From: Stutzerimonas stutzeri
Lineage (GTDB): Bacteria; Pseudomonadota; Gammaproteobacteria; Pseudomonadales; Pseudomonadaceae
Reading direction: 5' to 3'
NCBI RefSeq assembly: GCF_009789555.1
Contig: NZ_CP046902.1
Location: forward strand, 918,001 to 982,000
Length of the DNA stretch: 64,000 nucleotides
The notes under the pieces are model-generated. The model was not told the DNA's origin. It searched no databases and saw only the letters and a program-made list of their open reading frames with translations. Position numbers and translations under genes: made by a program. Shown here piece after piece: positions 18,550-27,318 of the stretch (position 1 is its first letter; every line of letters starts with the position of its first letter).

Positions 18550-18917
18550 TGGGTCAGTGCGTCCAGGCTGGTGCCGGACAGTTCGACGATGCGCAGGCCG
18601 TAGCTGCCGTTCATCACCACCACTTCCGCCTTGGCGAACAGGGTACCGTTGACTTTGACGTCCAGCGGCTCGCCGGCCACCTTGTCGAGCACGATGACGC
18701 TGCTGGTGTCGCACTCCATCAGTTCTTTCAACGAGATTTCCGCCGAAGCCACCTCAAGGGTGACATTCACCGGAATCTTGCCGAAGAAACTCAGGTCCTG
18801 GCGCGGCGCCTGCGGCGGCGTAGCGGGGGCGGCGGTCGGTTCCTCGACCGCGTCGAGGTTGAGGTCGCCCTCGTTGATGAGGTTCTCGAATTCGTTGTCG
18901 GACAGTTGGCCGGTCAT
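18546..18917 (-). CDS. fliN: Lateral flagellar motor switch protein FliN
   Basis: FliN forms the C-ring base with FliM and FliG and helps receive CheY. The 123 residues carry the surface-presentation (SpoA) domain in the second half, with VTLEVASAEISLKEL and the C-terminal GSYGLRIVEL. The N-terminal 40 residues are acidic and alanine/proline-rich. It overlaps fliM and fliP by four bases each, in line with a tightly coupled operon. Confidence 0.95.
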   Translation of the reverse strand: MTGQLSDNEFENLINEGDLNLDAVEEPTAAPATPPQAPRQDLSFFGKIPVNVTLEVASAEISLKELMECDTSSVIVLDKVAGEPLDVKVNGTLFAKAEVVVMNGSYGLRIVELSGTSLDALTQ

Positions 18918-19753
18918 TGGGATTTCACGCTTTCAAGTGAAGTGAGGAACAGGGCGCCGTCTTCTTCGAAGACGGTCCCCCGGAAAAGCTTCTGCTGATT
19001 GATACGCACCTCATAGCGGTCCAGCGGGCGCACCATGAGGATGTCGTTGAGCTGCAGGCCGAGCACTTGCGACAGCGGCATCTGCACCGAGGCGACCACG
19101 CAGTCCAGCCGTACCGGCAGATGCTTGATGTGGTCGACCGGGCTGCCGGCCAGCCGAGCGGGCAACGGGCCGGCCAGGCGACTGGTCAGTTCATCGACCA
19201 GATCGGCGTCCAGATGAATGAAAATGGATGAGCGGCTGTGGGTCAGATGGCTGACGTATTCGAACTCGGCCACGTACTCCCAACGGGTTTCTTCATAATC
19301 GTTTTCATACCGCTCGAGTTCGCCAAAGGTGGCGCCGGACAATATCGAGCGCGCGAATATATAAGTCAGGTCGAGGCCCAGGCGATTGCGCATCCGTTGT
19401 TCGGACGTGCTGATTGGCGGTGTCTCCTGGCTGGGCACCATGGTCCCGCCGTAATAACACTCCAGGGCTTCGGTGAGCAGGGCGCGGTCAATGGAAAAAC
19501 CGACTTTGCCGATAGGCGAGCGATAAATGCAGTCGGGGACCTTCTCATTCGGCTCTTGTACGTCAACCTTGCTCAGTTCGAGGCTGATCCGATAATTGCG
19601 AAGGAAATAATCACCCATCAAGCGCGGGTTCTTGTTGGTGGTTTCCTTGATGTATTGCGGGATCTTGTGGTGATGCCGGCCAAGCTTCTGCGGTTTCAAT
19701 ACAGTCAGGCTTTGGGCGGGCACGCCATGATGGACTTTTGAATTGCCAGACAT
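18914..19753 (-). CDS. fliM: Lateral flagellar motor switch protein FliM
   Basis: FliM links the CheY signal to the switch complex. ATG 19753 gives 280 residues. A further in-frame start at 19783 would add ten. The middle CheC-like domain and the C-terminal SpoA domain (SLSQVLGLQLNDILMVRP in part) are recognisable. The N-terminus does not show an obvious copy of the usual short CheY-binding peptide, so coupling to chemotaxis may be weaker than in polar FliM; this is inference. First gene of the leftward operon. Confidence 0.88.
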   Translation of the reverse strand: MSGNSKVHHGVPAQSLTVLKPQKLGRHHHKIPQYIKETTNKNPRLMGDYFLRNYRISLELSKVDVQEPNEKVPDCIYRSPIGKVGFSIDRALLTEALECYYGGTMVPSQETPPISTSEQRMRNRLGLDLTYIFARSILSGATFGELERYENDYEETRWEYVAEFEYVSHLTHSRSSIFIHLDADLVDELTSRLAGPLPARLAGSPVDHIKHLPVRLDCVVASVQMPLSQVLGLQLNDILMVRPLDRYEVRINQQKLFRGTVFEEDGALFLTSLESVKSQ

Positions 19754-19860
19754 GTTGTGAACGGTGTGTCCTGGTTCTTGCACGGTCGGGCGAAGCCGGT
19801 TGCGCGGTATAAGCAGAAGGTCGTTTGGCCAGGGCGGGATGTTGCATTGCCTGAAATCGC

Positions 19861-19877
19861 AGGCACGGCTCTAGCGT
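19861..19877 (+). promoter_or_regulatory. Possible sigma-54 promoter toward lafK
   Basis: The sequence AGGCACGGCTCTAGCG keeps the GG and GC dinucleotides at the required ten-base spacing of -24/-12 promoters, and the GGCACG block is exact. The -12 part is TAGC instead of TTGC. It faces lafK, about 300 bases upstream of its start, which is a long leader. It overlaps an inverted repeat, so it may instead be part of an operator. Confidence 0.3.
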
Positions 19878-19880
19878 GCC
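19862..19880. repeat. Inverted repeat GGCACG-N7-CGTGCC
   Basis: Two perfect six-base arms (19862-19867 and 19875-19880) flank a seven-base spacer. The size and placement between divergent operons suit a dimeric regulator site. It overlaps the possible sigma-54 promoter, so a bound protein could block or position polymerase. Confidence 0.4.
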
Positions 19881-19908
19881 GCCAGTCTAGGCATAGGCGC
19901 GAGGAGGG

Positions 19909-19968
19909 ATTAAATCAATAGGTATCAAATGACCCCTTTTGAGATCGTTTGATAACAGCTGATTTAAT
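19909..19968. promoter_or_regulatory. Nested 60-bp dyad, putative operator
   Basis: Outer arms ATTAAATCA (19909-19917) and TGATTTAAT (19960-19968) are perfect inverses, and inner arms TATCAAA (19923-19929) and TTTGATA (19948-19954) are too. Both pairs share the same centre (19938.5) and both have exactly five bases between outer and inner arm. The extended inner arms match further with one mismatch. This looks like a multi-subunit operator for both divergent operons. LafK or the LafZ-like regulator are the nearest candidates, by inference. Confidence 0.55.
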
Positions 19969-20170
19969 TTTAGCGGAACTGATTGGAGGGTTCCGGGCGG
20001 GCGTTGTTAACGTGCGCGCAATTGTTTCGGAGCGGTCGGTTGTCGGTGTTCATCTTGTTCGTTGAGTTGGACAGCCAAGGCGACGGAAGTTCCGCAAAGG
20101 TTAAATATTTTTTCAGCGAAACCCTGCGTTGTGCTTGAGCGATAGGCGTACCCGCGCCAAGGTGGTCACA

Positions 20171-21577
20171 TTGAAAAGTGTCAGTCATGCAATGAACTAC
20201 TCGTGCGAAGAGCTCTATGCTCGCGTGTCGGTACGCAAGAAAGTCGTTGTCGTCGGTAATACCACCGAGGCGGGCGGAGAGTTCCTCGATTCAAGCCTGC
20301 GCAAAGAAGGATGTGCGGTCGAATGTCATGCGGACCTGAATGATCTCGATCATGTCGCGTTGAAGGATGCGTCGCTGATATTCGTCATTATCAATGGTGT
20401 CGCCGAGCATGCTTTATATGCGCAAGTCGATTCACTGATCCGGCGGAGTCGCGCGGCCAGTGTCATTCCGGTCGTGCAGTACGCCGATCAGGAGAAGGCC
20501 GCGGCCCTGCTCGAACTGGGTTGTGTCGATTATCTGCTGTCACCCTTCAGCGAAAGCCAGCTCAGCGCGTTGTTGCGTCGCCAGGAATACGCCGATGCCG
20601 CGCAGGAAAGCTTCGTATCCCGTTCCCAGGCCGGTCGCCGCCTGCTGGCCATGGCTCAGCGTGTATCGCTGACCCGCGCGCCGATTCTGATCACCGGTGA
20701 AACCGGTACCGGCAAGGAGCTGATGGCACGCTATATCCATCGCTTCTCCGCCGGCGCCGACACGCCGTTCGTCGCGGTGAACTGCGCCGCCATCCCCGAG
20801 CAGATGCTCGAATCGATCCTGTTCGGCCACGAGAAGGGCGCCTTTACCGGTGCGGTGACGGCCCAGCCCGGCAAGTTCGAGCTGGCCAACGGCGGCACCC
20901 TGCTGCTCGACGAAATCGGCGAGCTGCCCCTGGGCCTGCAAGCCAAGCTGCTGCGCGTGCTGCAGGAGCAGCGCGTGGAGCGTCTGGGCGGTCGGCGCGA
21001 AATCGAACTCGACGTGCGCATCATCGCGGCGACGAACCGCGACCTGCAGGTGGAAGTGGCCGAAGGGCGTTTTCGCTCCGACCTGATGTTCCGTCTCGAC
21101 GTGTTGCCGTTGCACATCAGCCCGCTGCGCGAGCGCAAGGAAGACGTGCTCCCGCTGGCCCGTCGCTTCGTTGCCAAGTATGCACCGCAAGAGGCCGATG
21201 AAGACCTGTTCACCGCCGAGGCCTGCCGCGCCCTGCTGCAGCACGACTGGCCCGGTAACGCCCGCGAACTGGAGAACACCGTGCAACGCGCCCTGGTGCT
21301 GCGCAACGGCTTGTTTATCCAGCCGCAGGACCTCGGGCTGGTCGCACCGGCACCGGTCGAGGTCCGTGCCGAACGGGCGCCGCTGTCCTCCACCGAGACT
21401 GGCAAGGCCGCGCTGCGCGCCAGCGGCAAATGGGCCGAGTACCAGCATGTGATCGACACCATCCGCCGATTCGACGGGCACAAGTCCAAGGCTGCCGCCA
21501 GCCTCGGCATGACCTCGCGCGCCTTGCGCTATCGCCTCAATGCCATGCGCGAGCAGGGCATCGAGATGAATTTCTGA
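20171..21577 (+). CDS. lafK: Sigma-54-dependent lateral flagellar regulator LafK
   Basis: LafK-type proteins activate early lateral flagellar promoters with sigma-54. An N-terminal receiver-like domain (about 115 residues) lacks the usual phosphoacceptor aspartate, since its third strand reads LIFVIINGV. The AAA+ domain has Walker A GETGTGKE, the sigma-54 contact GAFTGA and a DEIGELP box. The C-terminus has a Fis-type helix-turn-helix (KAAASLGMTSRALRYRL). The start is uncertain: TTG 20171 has an AAGG motif eight bases upstream, while ATG 20192 has none. fliE follows after 27 bases. Confidence 0.9.
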   Translation: MKSVSHAMNYSCEELYARVSVRKKVVVVGNTTEAGGEFLDSSLRKEGCAVECHADLNDLDHVALKDASLIFVIINGVAEHALYAQVDSLIRRSRAASVIPVVQYADQEKAAALLELGCVDYLLSPFSESQLSALLRRQEYADAAQESFVSRSQAGRRLLAMAQRVSLTRAPILITGETGTGKELMARYIHRFSAGADTPFVAVNCAAIPEQMLESILFGHEKGAFTGAVTAQPGKFELANGGTLLLDEIGELPLGLQAKLLRVLQEQRVERLGGRREIELDVRIIAATNRDLQVEVAEGRFRSDLMFRLDVLPLHISPLRERKEDVLPLARRFVAKYAPQEADEDLFTAEACRALLQHDWPGNARELENTVQRALVLRNGLFIQPQDLGLVAPAPVEVRAERAPLSSTETGKAALRASGKWAEYQHVIDTIRRFDGHKSKAAASLGMTSRALRYRLNAMREQGIEMNF

Positions 21578-21604
21578 TTCCAACGTATCAAGGGAGAGCC
21601 AGCG

Positions 21605-21925
21605 ATGAGTTCAATCATGCAGGTGCAGCAGGATCTGCTGGGCCGGATGCAGCAGCTCGCGGAGGTGGCCGGCGAACCGGCGATCAAGCCTGCGAGCCAG
21701 ACGGCTCCGGATGCGGGTGGTCTGTTCATGGCGGCGATGCGTTCGGTCGATGCCCAGCAGCACCACGCCAGCGCGGCGGTGGCGGCAGTCGATAGCGGCA
21801 AGAGTGACGATCTGGTTGGCGCCATGATCGACAGCCAGAAGGCCAGCGTGTCGTTTTCCGCGTTGCTGCAAGTGCGCAACAAACTGACCACGGCGTTCGA
21901 TGACGTCATGAGAATGCCGCTTTGA
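21605..21925 (+). CDS. fliE: Lateral flagellar basal body protein FliE
   Basis: FliE joins the MS ring to the rod. The 106 residues match the family length, and the C-terminal half (KASVSFSALLQVRNKLTTAF, ending DDVMRMPL) is the conserved signature. ATG 21605 follows GGGAGAG. It starts the basal-body run fliEFGHIJ directly behind lafK, so it probably shares that transcript. Confidence 0.95.
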   Translation: MSSIMQVQQDLLGRMQQLAEVAGEPAIKPASQTAPDAGGLFMAAMRSVDAQQHHASAAVAAVDSGKSDDLVGAMIDSQKASVSFSALLQVRNKLTTAFDDVMRMPL

Positions 21926-21945
21926 CCGGGCGTGAGAGCTAAGAC

Positions 21946-23625
21946 GTGCTGCAGAAAATCAAAAGCAAGCTGCCCGCCGGCGGGCTCCAGCTCGATCCGC
22001 GGGTAACCCTCGCCGGCATGGCGGTGATCGCCGCGGCGCTGGCCGTGGCCGTGGCCTTCTATCTCTGGCGCGACAATGGCTCGTTCCGACCGTTGCACGG
22101 TGCGGGTGAGTCCTTTCCGGCCGCGGAAGTGATGCAGGTACTCGACGGTGAAGCGGTGCAGTATCGCATCCATCCGCAGAGTGGCCAGATCCTGGTGCGC
22201 GAGGACCAGCTGTCCCGCGCGCGCATGCTGCTTGCCGCCAAGGGCGTGAAGGTGGCGCTGCCGGCCGGCTACGAGCTGTTCGACAAGGAAGAGCCGCTGG
22301 GGACCAGCCAGTTCGTGCAGGATGTGCGCCTCAAGCGCAGCCTTGAGGGCGAGCTGGCGCGCACGGTGATGTCGCTCAAGGGCGTGCAGCATGCGCGCGT
22401 GCACCTGGCGCAGGAAGAAAACAGCTCCTTCGTGATCAGCAAACGGGCGCCGACCAAGGCCTCGGTGATGCTACAGCTCGAACCCGGCTACAAGCTGGGC
22501 GCCGATCAGGTCGGCGCAATCGTCAATCTGGTGGCCGGCAGCGTGCCTAACCTCAAGCCCGAGGACGTCGGCGTGGTCGACCAGTATGGCGCGCTTCTGT
22601 CGCGCGGGTTGAACGTCGGCGGTGGCCCGGCGCAGAACTGGCAGGCCGTCGAGGACTATCAGCAAAAGGCGGTCGCCAACATCGAGCAGGTGCTGGCGCC
22701 TGTGCTCGGCAACGGCAATTATCGGATCAGCGTTGCGGCCGATATCGACTTCAGCCAGAAGGAGGAGACTTTCCAGTCCTTCGGTGACACCCCCCGCCTG
22801 CGTCGAGAGGTGCTGAGCAACGAGAGTGCGCTGGACCAGCTCGCGCTGGGCATTCCCGGCTCGCTCGCCAACCGCCCCGTCGCGCCGCCCAAGGAAGGCG
22901 AGGAACCGGCAGCGGACACCACCGAGACCAAGGGGGCGACTTCCCTGCGCGAAGAGTCCACCCGTCAGTTGGACTATGACCAGAGCGTCGTGCATGTGAA
23001 GCACGCCGGCTTTTCCCTGCGCCAGCAGAGCGTAGCGGTGGTGCTCAACGCCGATGCGGCCCCGGAAGGTGGCTGGAGTGAGGAAGCCCGCGCGGAACTG
23101 GAAGCGATGGTGCGCAGCGCGGTCGGCTTCAAGCACGCGCGTGGTGACCTGCTGACACTCAGCGTCCTGCCTTTCGCCAGCGTCGAAGCCGTCGCCCAGG
23201 ACGTGCCCTGGTGGGAAAACACCCAAGTGCATGCGCTGGCCAAGCTCGGCCTCGCCGGTCTGATCGCGCTGCTGCTGTTGCTGATCGTGGTCCGCCCGGC
23301 TGTGCGCAGCCTGACGCAGCGCAACGCACCGGCCGAGCCCGACGGCGCCACGCTGGACGACGCCGTCGCGGCGATGCCAGGGCCGACGGCGCTGGAAATG
23401 GAGACGCGAGCGGCGCTGGCCAGTCCGCGCACCGGCGGCGATGGCGTTCACGTATTCGGCGAACTCAACCCGCTTTCGGAGATTCGCCTGCCAGCGCCCG
23501 GTTCGGGGCTGGAGCTGCAGATCGAGCACTTGCAGATGCTCGCCAAGAACGACCCGGAGCGCGTTTCGGAAGTCATCAAGCATTGGATAGGCCGCAATGA
23601 AAGAGAACTCAACCCAGCCAGCTGA
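21946..23625 (+). CDS. fliF: Lateral flagellar MS-ring protein FliF
   Basis: FliF forms the MS ring in the inner membrane. The 559 residues show two membrane segments (about 21-43 and 430-452), with ring-building motifs between them and a C-terminal tail that ends near the FliG-binding motif. GTG 21946 is used as start, 20 bases after fliE, since no better upstream start is available. The C-terminus overlaps fliG by 29 bases in another frame. Confidence 0.95.
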   Translation: MLQKIKSKLPAGGLQLDPRVTLAGMAVIAAALAVAVAFYLWRDNGSFRPLHGAGESFPAAEVMQVLDGEAVQYRIHPQSGQILVREDQLSRARMLLAAKGVKVALPAGYELFDKEEPLGTSQFVQDVRLKRSLEGELARTVMSLKGVQHARVHLAQEENSSFVISKRAPTKASVMLQLEPGYKLGADQVGAIVNLVAGSVPNLKPEDVGVVDQYGALLSRGLNVGGGPAQNWQAVEDYQQKAVANIEQVLAPVLGNGNYRISVAADIDFSQKEETFQSFGDTPRLRREVLSNESALDQLALGIPGSLANRPVAPPKEGEEPAADTTETKGATSLREESTRQLDYDQSVVHVKHAGFSLRQQSVAVVLNADAAPEGGWSEEARAELEAMVRSAVGFKHARGDLLTLSVLPFASVEAVAQDVPWWENTQVHALAKLGLAGLIALLLLLIVVRPAVRSLTQRNAPAEPDGATLDDAVAAMPGPTALEMETRAALASPRTGGDGVHVFGELNPLSEIRLPAPGSGLELQIEHLQMLAKNDPERVSEVIKHWIGRNERELNPAS

Positions 23626-24664
23626 GTCGCCCACCGGCTCGAGCAAGGAGATCAAGGCGCGCCCGGTACAGTTGCGCTCGGTGAGCTCGCTGGACCAGGC
23701 GGCGATCCTCATGCTGAGCATGGGCGATGACATTTCCGCCGGCATCCTGCGTAACTTTTCCCGTGAAGAGATCATCAGCATCAGCCAGGCCATGGCGCGA
23801 CTGTCGAACGTCAAGCAGCCGATGGTTTCGGACGTGATCAGCCGCTTCTTCGATGACTACAAGGAGCAGAGCAGCATCAAGGGTGCATCGCGTACCTACC
23901 TTTCGGGGATGCTGGGCAAGGCACTCGGCGGCGACATCACCCGGTCGCTGCTCGATTCGATCTATGGCGAGGAAATTCGCGCCAAGATGGCCAAGATGGA
24001 ATGGCTCGATCCGAAGCAGTTCGCGGCGCTGATCGCCAAGGAGCACGCGCAGATGCAAGCGGTCTTCCTTGCCTTCCTGCCGCCGGGGATGGCCACCGAT
24101 GTGCTCGAGTGCATGCCGGCCGAGCGCCAGGATGAGCTGCTCTACCGCATCGCCAACCTCAATGAGGTCAACAGCGACGTGATCGCCGAGCTTGAGCAAC
24201 TGATCGACCGCAGCCTCCAGGTGCTCTCGAACCAGGGCTCGCAGGTGCGCGGTGTGAAGCAGGCGGCGGACATCATGAACCGCTTCAAGGGTAATCGTGA
24301 CCAGATGTTCGAGCTGCTGCGCGCCCATAACGAGGAGCTGGTGAGCAAGATCGAGGACGAGATGTATGACTTCTTCATCCTCTCGCGTCAGAACCAGGAC
24401 GTGTTGCAGACCCTGCTGGAAGTGATCCCGCTGGAAGAGTGGGTGGTTGCGCTGAAGGGCGCCGAGCCCGCGCTGGTGAAGGCCATCCAGGGGGCGATGC
24501 CCAAACGTCAGGCGCAGCAGATGGAGTCCATCAACCGCCGTCAGGGCCCGGTACCGCTGTCGCGCGTCGAACAGGTGCGCAAGGACATCATGGCGGTGGT
24601 CCGCGAAATGTCCGCCGAGGGCGAGTTGCAGGTTCAGCTGTTCCGCGAACAGACGGTCGAGTAA
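23597..24664 (+). CDS. fliG: Lateral flagellar motor switch protein FliG
   Basis: FliG is the C-ring protein that contacts the stator. The 355 residues include the N-terminal FliF-binding part, the middle domain with the EHPQ-like region replaced by KEHAQMQAVFLAFLPP, and the charged C-terminal torque helix near residues 260-310 (KIEDEMYDFF). ATG 23597 overlaps the fliF end. Its length is slightly above the usual 330-340, mostly at the N-terminus. Confidence 0.94.
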   Translation: MKENSTQPAESPTGSSKEIKARPVQLRSVSSLDQAAILMLSMGDDISAGILRNFSREEIISISQAMARLSNVKQPMVSDVISRFFDDYKEQSSIKGASRTYLSGMLGKALGGDITRSLLDSIYGEEIRAKMAKMEWLDPKQFAALIAKEHAQMQAVFLAFLPPGMATDVLECMPAERQDELLYRIANLNEVNSDVIAELEQLIDRSLQVLSNQGSQVRGVKQAADIMNRFKGNRDQMFELLRAHNEELVSKIEDEMYDFFILSRQNQDVLQTLLEVIPLEEWVVALKGAEPALVKAIQGAMPKRQAQQMESINRRQGPVPLSRVEQVRKDIMAVVREMSAEGELQVQLFREQTVE

Positions 24665-24670
24665 GCGCCG

Positions 24671-25369
24671 ATGAGCATCAAGGTAATCAAGGGTGAAGGC
24701 CGCGCCTGGCGCCCGTTTCGCTTTCCGCCGCGGGTCAGGACAGCCGCAGAGCTGGCCGACAGCGCAGCCGGTGATCCGGCGGCGCTGCAGCGTGCAGTGG
24801 CCGACGGATTTCAGGAAGGCATCGACAAGGGCTACGAGCAGGGGCTGGAGCAGGGCCGCGAAGCGGGCCACCGGGAAGGCTTCGAGCGCGGGCTCGAGGA
24901 CGGCAAGGCCATCGGCCGTGAAGAGGGCCGTGCCCAGGGCCGCCAGGGTTTCGAAGCCGCGGCCCGGCCCATGGACGCGCTGATCGAGCGCTTCGACCAC
25001 TTCCGCCAGGAATTCGAACAAGCCCGCCGTGAGCAACTGCTCGAGCTGGTGCAGAAAGTGTCCAGGCAGGTGATCCGCTGCGAGCTGACCCTGCACCCCA
25101 CCCAGCTGTTGACGCTGGCCGAGGAAGCGCTGGCCGCCATGCCGGGCGATCAGGAAGAGGTGCGCATCCTGCTCAGCCCCGAGGAGTGCACCCGGATCAA
25201 GGAACTCGCGCCCGAACGTGCCGCGGCCTGGCGCCTCGTCGCCGACGAGAAGCTGGCGCTCGGTGAGTGCCGCGTGGTGACCGCCCAGGCCGAAGCCGAC
25301 ATCGGCTGCCAGCAGCGTCTGGATTCGTGCATGGACACCCTGGCCGAACATATCAAGGCAGAGGCCTGA
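24671..25369 (+). CDS. fliH: Lateral flagellar export regulator FliH
   Basis: FliH binds and restrains the FliI ATPase and brings it to the export gate. The 232 residues include a run of G-x3-G-type repeats around residues 50-85 (GYEQGLEQGREAGHREGFER), the hallmark of FliH, followed by a C-terminal domain. It begins six bases after fliG and ends one base before fliI. Confidence 0.93.
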   Translation: MSIKVIKGEGRAWRPFRFPPRVRTAAELADSAAGDPAALQRAVADGFQEGIDKGYEQGLEQGREAGHREGFERGLEDGKAIGREEGRAQGRQGFEAAARPMDALIERFDHFRQEFEQARREQLLELVQKVSRQVIRCELTLHPTQLLTLAEEALAAMPGDQEEVRILLSPEECTRIKELAPERAAAWRLVADEKLALGECRVVTAQAEADIGCQQRLDSCMDTLAEHIKAEA

Positions 25370-25370
25370 G

Positions 25371-26702
25371 ATGTCACTGCGCGAGAGCTTTCGGCTCGAT
25401 GAGGCCCTGCGCTCGCTGGACACCGTGCAACTGGCCCGGGTCAGTGGACGCCTCGTACGGGTATCCGGCATGTTGCTGGAGAGCCTCGGCTGCCAGCGCA
25501 TGACCGGCCAGCGCTGTTTCGTCGAGCAGGGCGACGGCAGCATGCTCGAAGCGCAGGTGGTGGGCTTCAACCGCGACATCACCTACCTGATGCCATTCAA
25601 GAAACCCGTGGGCCTGACATCCGGCTCCCGTGTGTTTCCGGCACCGGACGATGCCAAGCTGTACATCGACGCGTCCTGGCTCGGCCGGGTGGTCAACGGC
25701 CTCGGTGAACCACTGGACGAACTCGGCAAGCTCAGTGGGCGCGATCCGCTGCCCACCGAGCTGCCATCGGTCAACCCGCTCAAGCGCAAGCCGGTCAGCG
25801 AACCGCTGGACGTCGGGGTGCGTGCCATCAATGCGACCCTGACGCTGGGCAAAGGCCAGCGGGTCGGCCTGTTCGCCGGTTCCGGTGTCGGCAAGAGCGT
25901 GCTGCTGGGCATGATCACGCGTCAGACCAAGGCCGATGTGGTGGTGGTCGGGCTGATCGGCGAGCGCGGCCGCGAGGTGCAGGAGTTCCTGCTGCATTCG
26001 CTGGGTGAAGAAGGCCTGAAGAAAGCCGTGGTGGTCGTCGCGCCGGCCAACGAATCGCCGCTGATGCGGCTCAAGGCCACCGAGTTGTGCCACAGCATCG
26101 CTGCCTACTTTCGCGATCAGGGCAACGATGTGTTGCTGCTGGTGGATTCGCTTACCCGCTACGCCATGGCCCAGCGCGAAATCGCCCTGGCGCTGGGCGA
26201 GCCGCCTGCGACCAAGGGTTATCCGCCGTCGGTGTTCGGCATGTTGCCGGAACTCGTGGAAAGCGCCGGGAACGGCGCCAACGACAGTGGCAGCCTCAGC
26301 GCGCTCTATACGGTACTGGCCGAGGGCGACGACCAGCAGGACCCGATCGTCGACTGCGCGCGGGCGATTCTCGACGGCCATATCGTGCTGTCGCGCCGCC
26401 TGGCCGATGCCGGTCACTACCCGGCCATCGACATCTGCGCCTCGGTCAGTCGCTGCATGAGCCAGGTCGGCCAGCCGGCGCACCTGGGCGCGGCGCGGCA
26501 ACTCAAGGAGTTCTACAGCACCTACGAGAAAATCAAGGAACTGATACCCCTCGGCGGCTACAGCCCTGGTGCGGACACCAAGACCGACCGCGCCGTGCAG
26601 CTGGCGCCCACCATCGAGCGCTTTCTACGCCAGGACGTGGGCGAGGCGGCGGAGCTGGAAGCCAGCCTCGGCATCCTGCAAAGCATCATCAGGAAACCAT
26701 GA
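25371..26702 (+). CDS. fliI: Lateral flagellar export ATPase FliI
   Basis: FliI is the cytoplasmic hexameric ATPase of flagellar export. The 443 residues have Walker A GSGVGKS near residue 168, Walker B (VLLLVDSLTRYA), and the family signature PPSVFGMLPELVESAGN. The closing region GGYSPGADTKTDRAV is also typical. ATG 25371 follows the fliH stop, and its stop overlaps the fliJ start (ATGA). Confidence 0.97.
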   Translation: MSLRESFRLDEALRSLDTVQLARVSGRLVRVSGMLLESLGCQRMTGQRCFVEQGDGSMLEAQVVGFNRDITYLMPFKKPVGLTSGSRVFPAPDDAKLYIDASWLGRVVNGLGEPLDELGKLSGRDPLPTELPSVNPLKRKPVSEPLDVGVRAINATLTLGKGQRVGLFAGSGVGKSVLLGMITRQTKADVVVVGLIGERGREVQEFLLHSLGEEGLKKAVVVVAPANESPLMRLKATELCHSIAAYFRDQGNDVLLLVDSLTRYAMAQREIALALGEPPATKGYPPSVFGMLPELVESAGNGANDSGSLSALYTVLAEGDDQQDPIVDCARAILDGHIVLSRRLADAGHYPAIDICASVSRCMSQVGQPAHLGAARQLKEFYSTYEKIKELIPLGGYSPGADTKTDRAVQLAPTIERFLRQDVGEAAELEASLGILQSIIRKP

Positions 26703-27124
26703 AACAGCAGATCGAAACGCTCACGCGCCTGGCCAGCTTGCGCGGCAACCGGGTCAAGCAGATGCTCGGGCAGGTCCAGTACCAACAGAACCTCTGCCAG
26801 CGCTATCGCAACAACATCACCGGCCTGAGCCGCCTGTGTGGCTTCTCCGTACCGATGAGCACCCCGTTGCAGCGCGACAACCAGCAGCGCTACAAGGCCA
26901 CGCTGTACAAGATGATCGAACTGCAGCGCCGTGAACTGGTGGTGGCCGAGCAGGCACTGGCGCGCGTGCAACAGGAAATGCTGCAGGCCATGCGCAGCGA
27001 AAAGGTCGTCGCGCATGTGATCGATGCCAAGATGCAGCAATGGCAACAACTGCTGGTCGCGCAGGAGCAGAAAATTCAGGACGGCCTTGCCGCGCAGAGC
27101 TGGTGGCGCAACCAGATCGCCTAG
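26699..27124 (+). CDS. fliJ: Lateral flagellar export chaperone FliJ
   Basis: FliJ is a small coiled-coil export component linking the ATPase to FlhA. Starting at ATG 26699 it has 141 residues. A longer open frame to 26087 lies inside fliI and is not used. Nearly the whole protein is helical and glutamine-rich (QQRYKATLYKMIELQRREL), as expected for FliJ. Sequence similarity in this family is low, so position after fliI carries much of the call. Confidence 0.85.
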   Translation: MKQQIETLTRLASLRGNRVKQMLGQVQYQQNLCQRYRNNITGLSRLCGFSVPMSTPLQRDNQQRYKATLYKMIELQRRELVVAEQALARVQQEMLQAMRSEKVVAHVIDAKMQQWQQLLVAQEQKIQDGLAAQSWWRNQIA

Positions 27125-27148
27125 GAGCGGTTGCCGGTCAGCCGTCGG

Positions 27149-27180
27149 CCTTTCCCCGCCCCTCGCGTGCGGGGAAAAGG
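27149..27180 (+). terminator. Hairpin after fliJ
   Basis: CCTTTCCCCGC and GCGGGGAAAAGG form a strong stem about 25 bases after the fliJ stop. There is no long T-run on this strand, so it may only attenuate transcription or protect the fliE-J transcript end. Confidence 0.45.
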
Positions 27181-27318
27181 CTAGCCCGTCATCGCTGATG
27201 GACATTGACCGCTCGGCATCGCCGGCAAGCCCACCGGTCAGCCTTGGCGAAAAAATATTTAAGGTTTCCGGCCAAGCGGTCGCTTGTTTGGCAGTAACCA
27301 CATAGTTGGAACGAGATC

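Larger units (their letters stand above)
19754..20170. other. Divergent fliM-lafK control region
   Basis: About 417 bases separate the leftward fliM operon from the rightward lafK operon. The region is AT-rich for this genome. It holds a GGCACG inverted repeat, a possible sigma-54 promoter and a nested 60-bp dyad, each listed separately. No open frame with coding character is seen. Confidence 0.6.

Noticed and set aside
23609..25582. Open frame of 657 codons opposite fliG and fliH
   Set aside because: Antisense shadow of conserved fliG, fliH and the fliI start.
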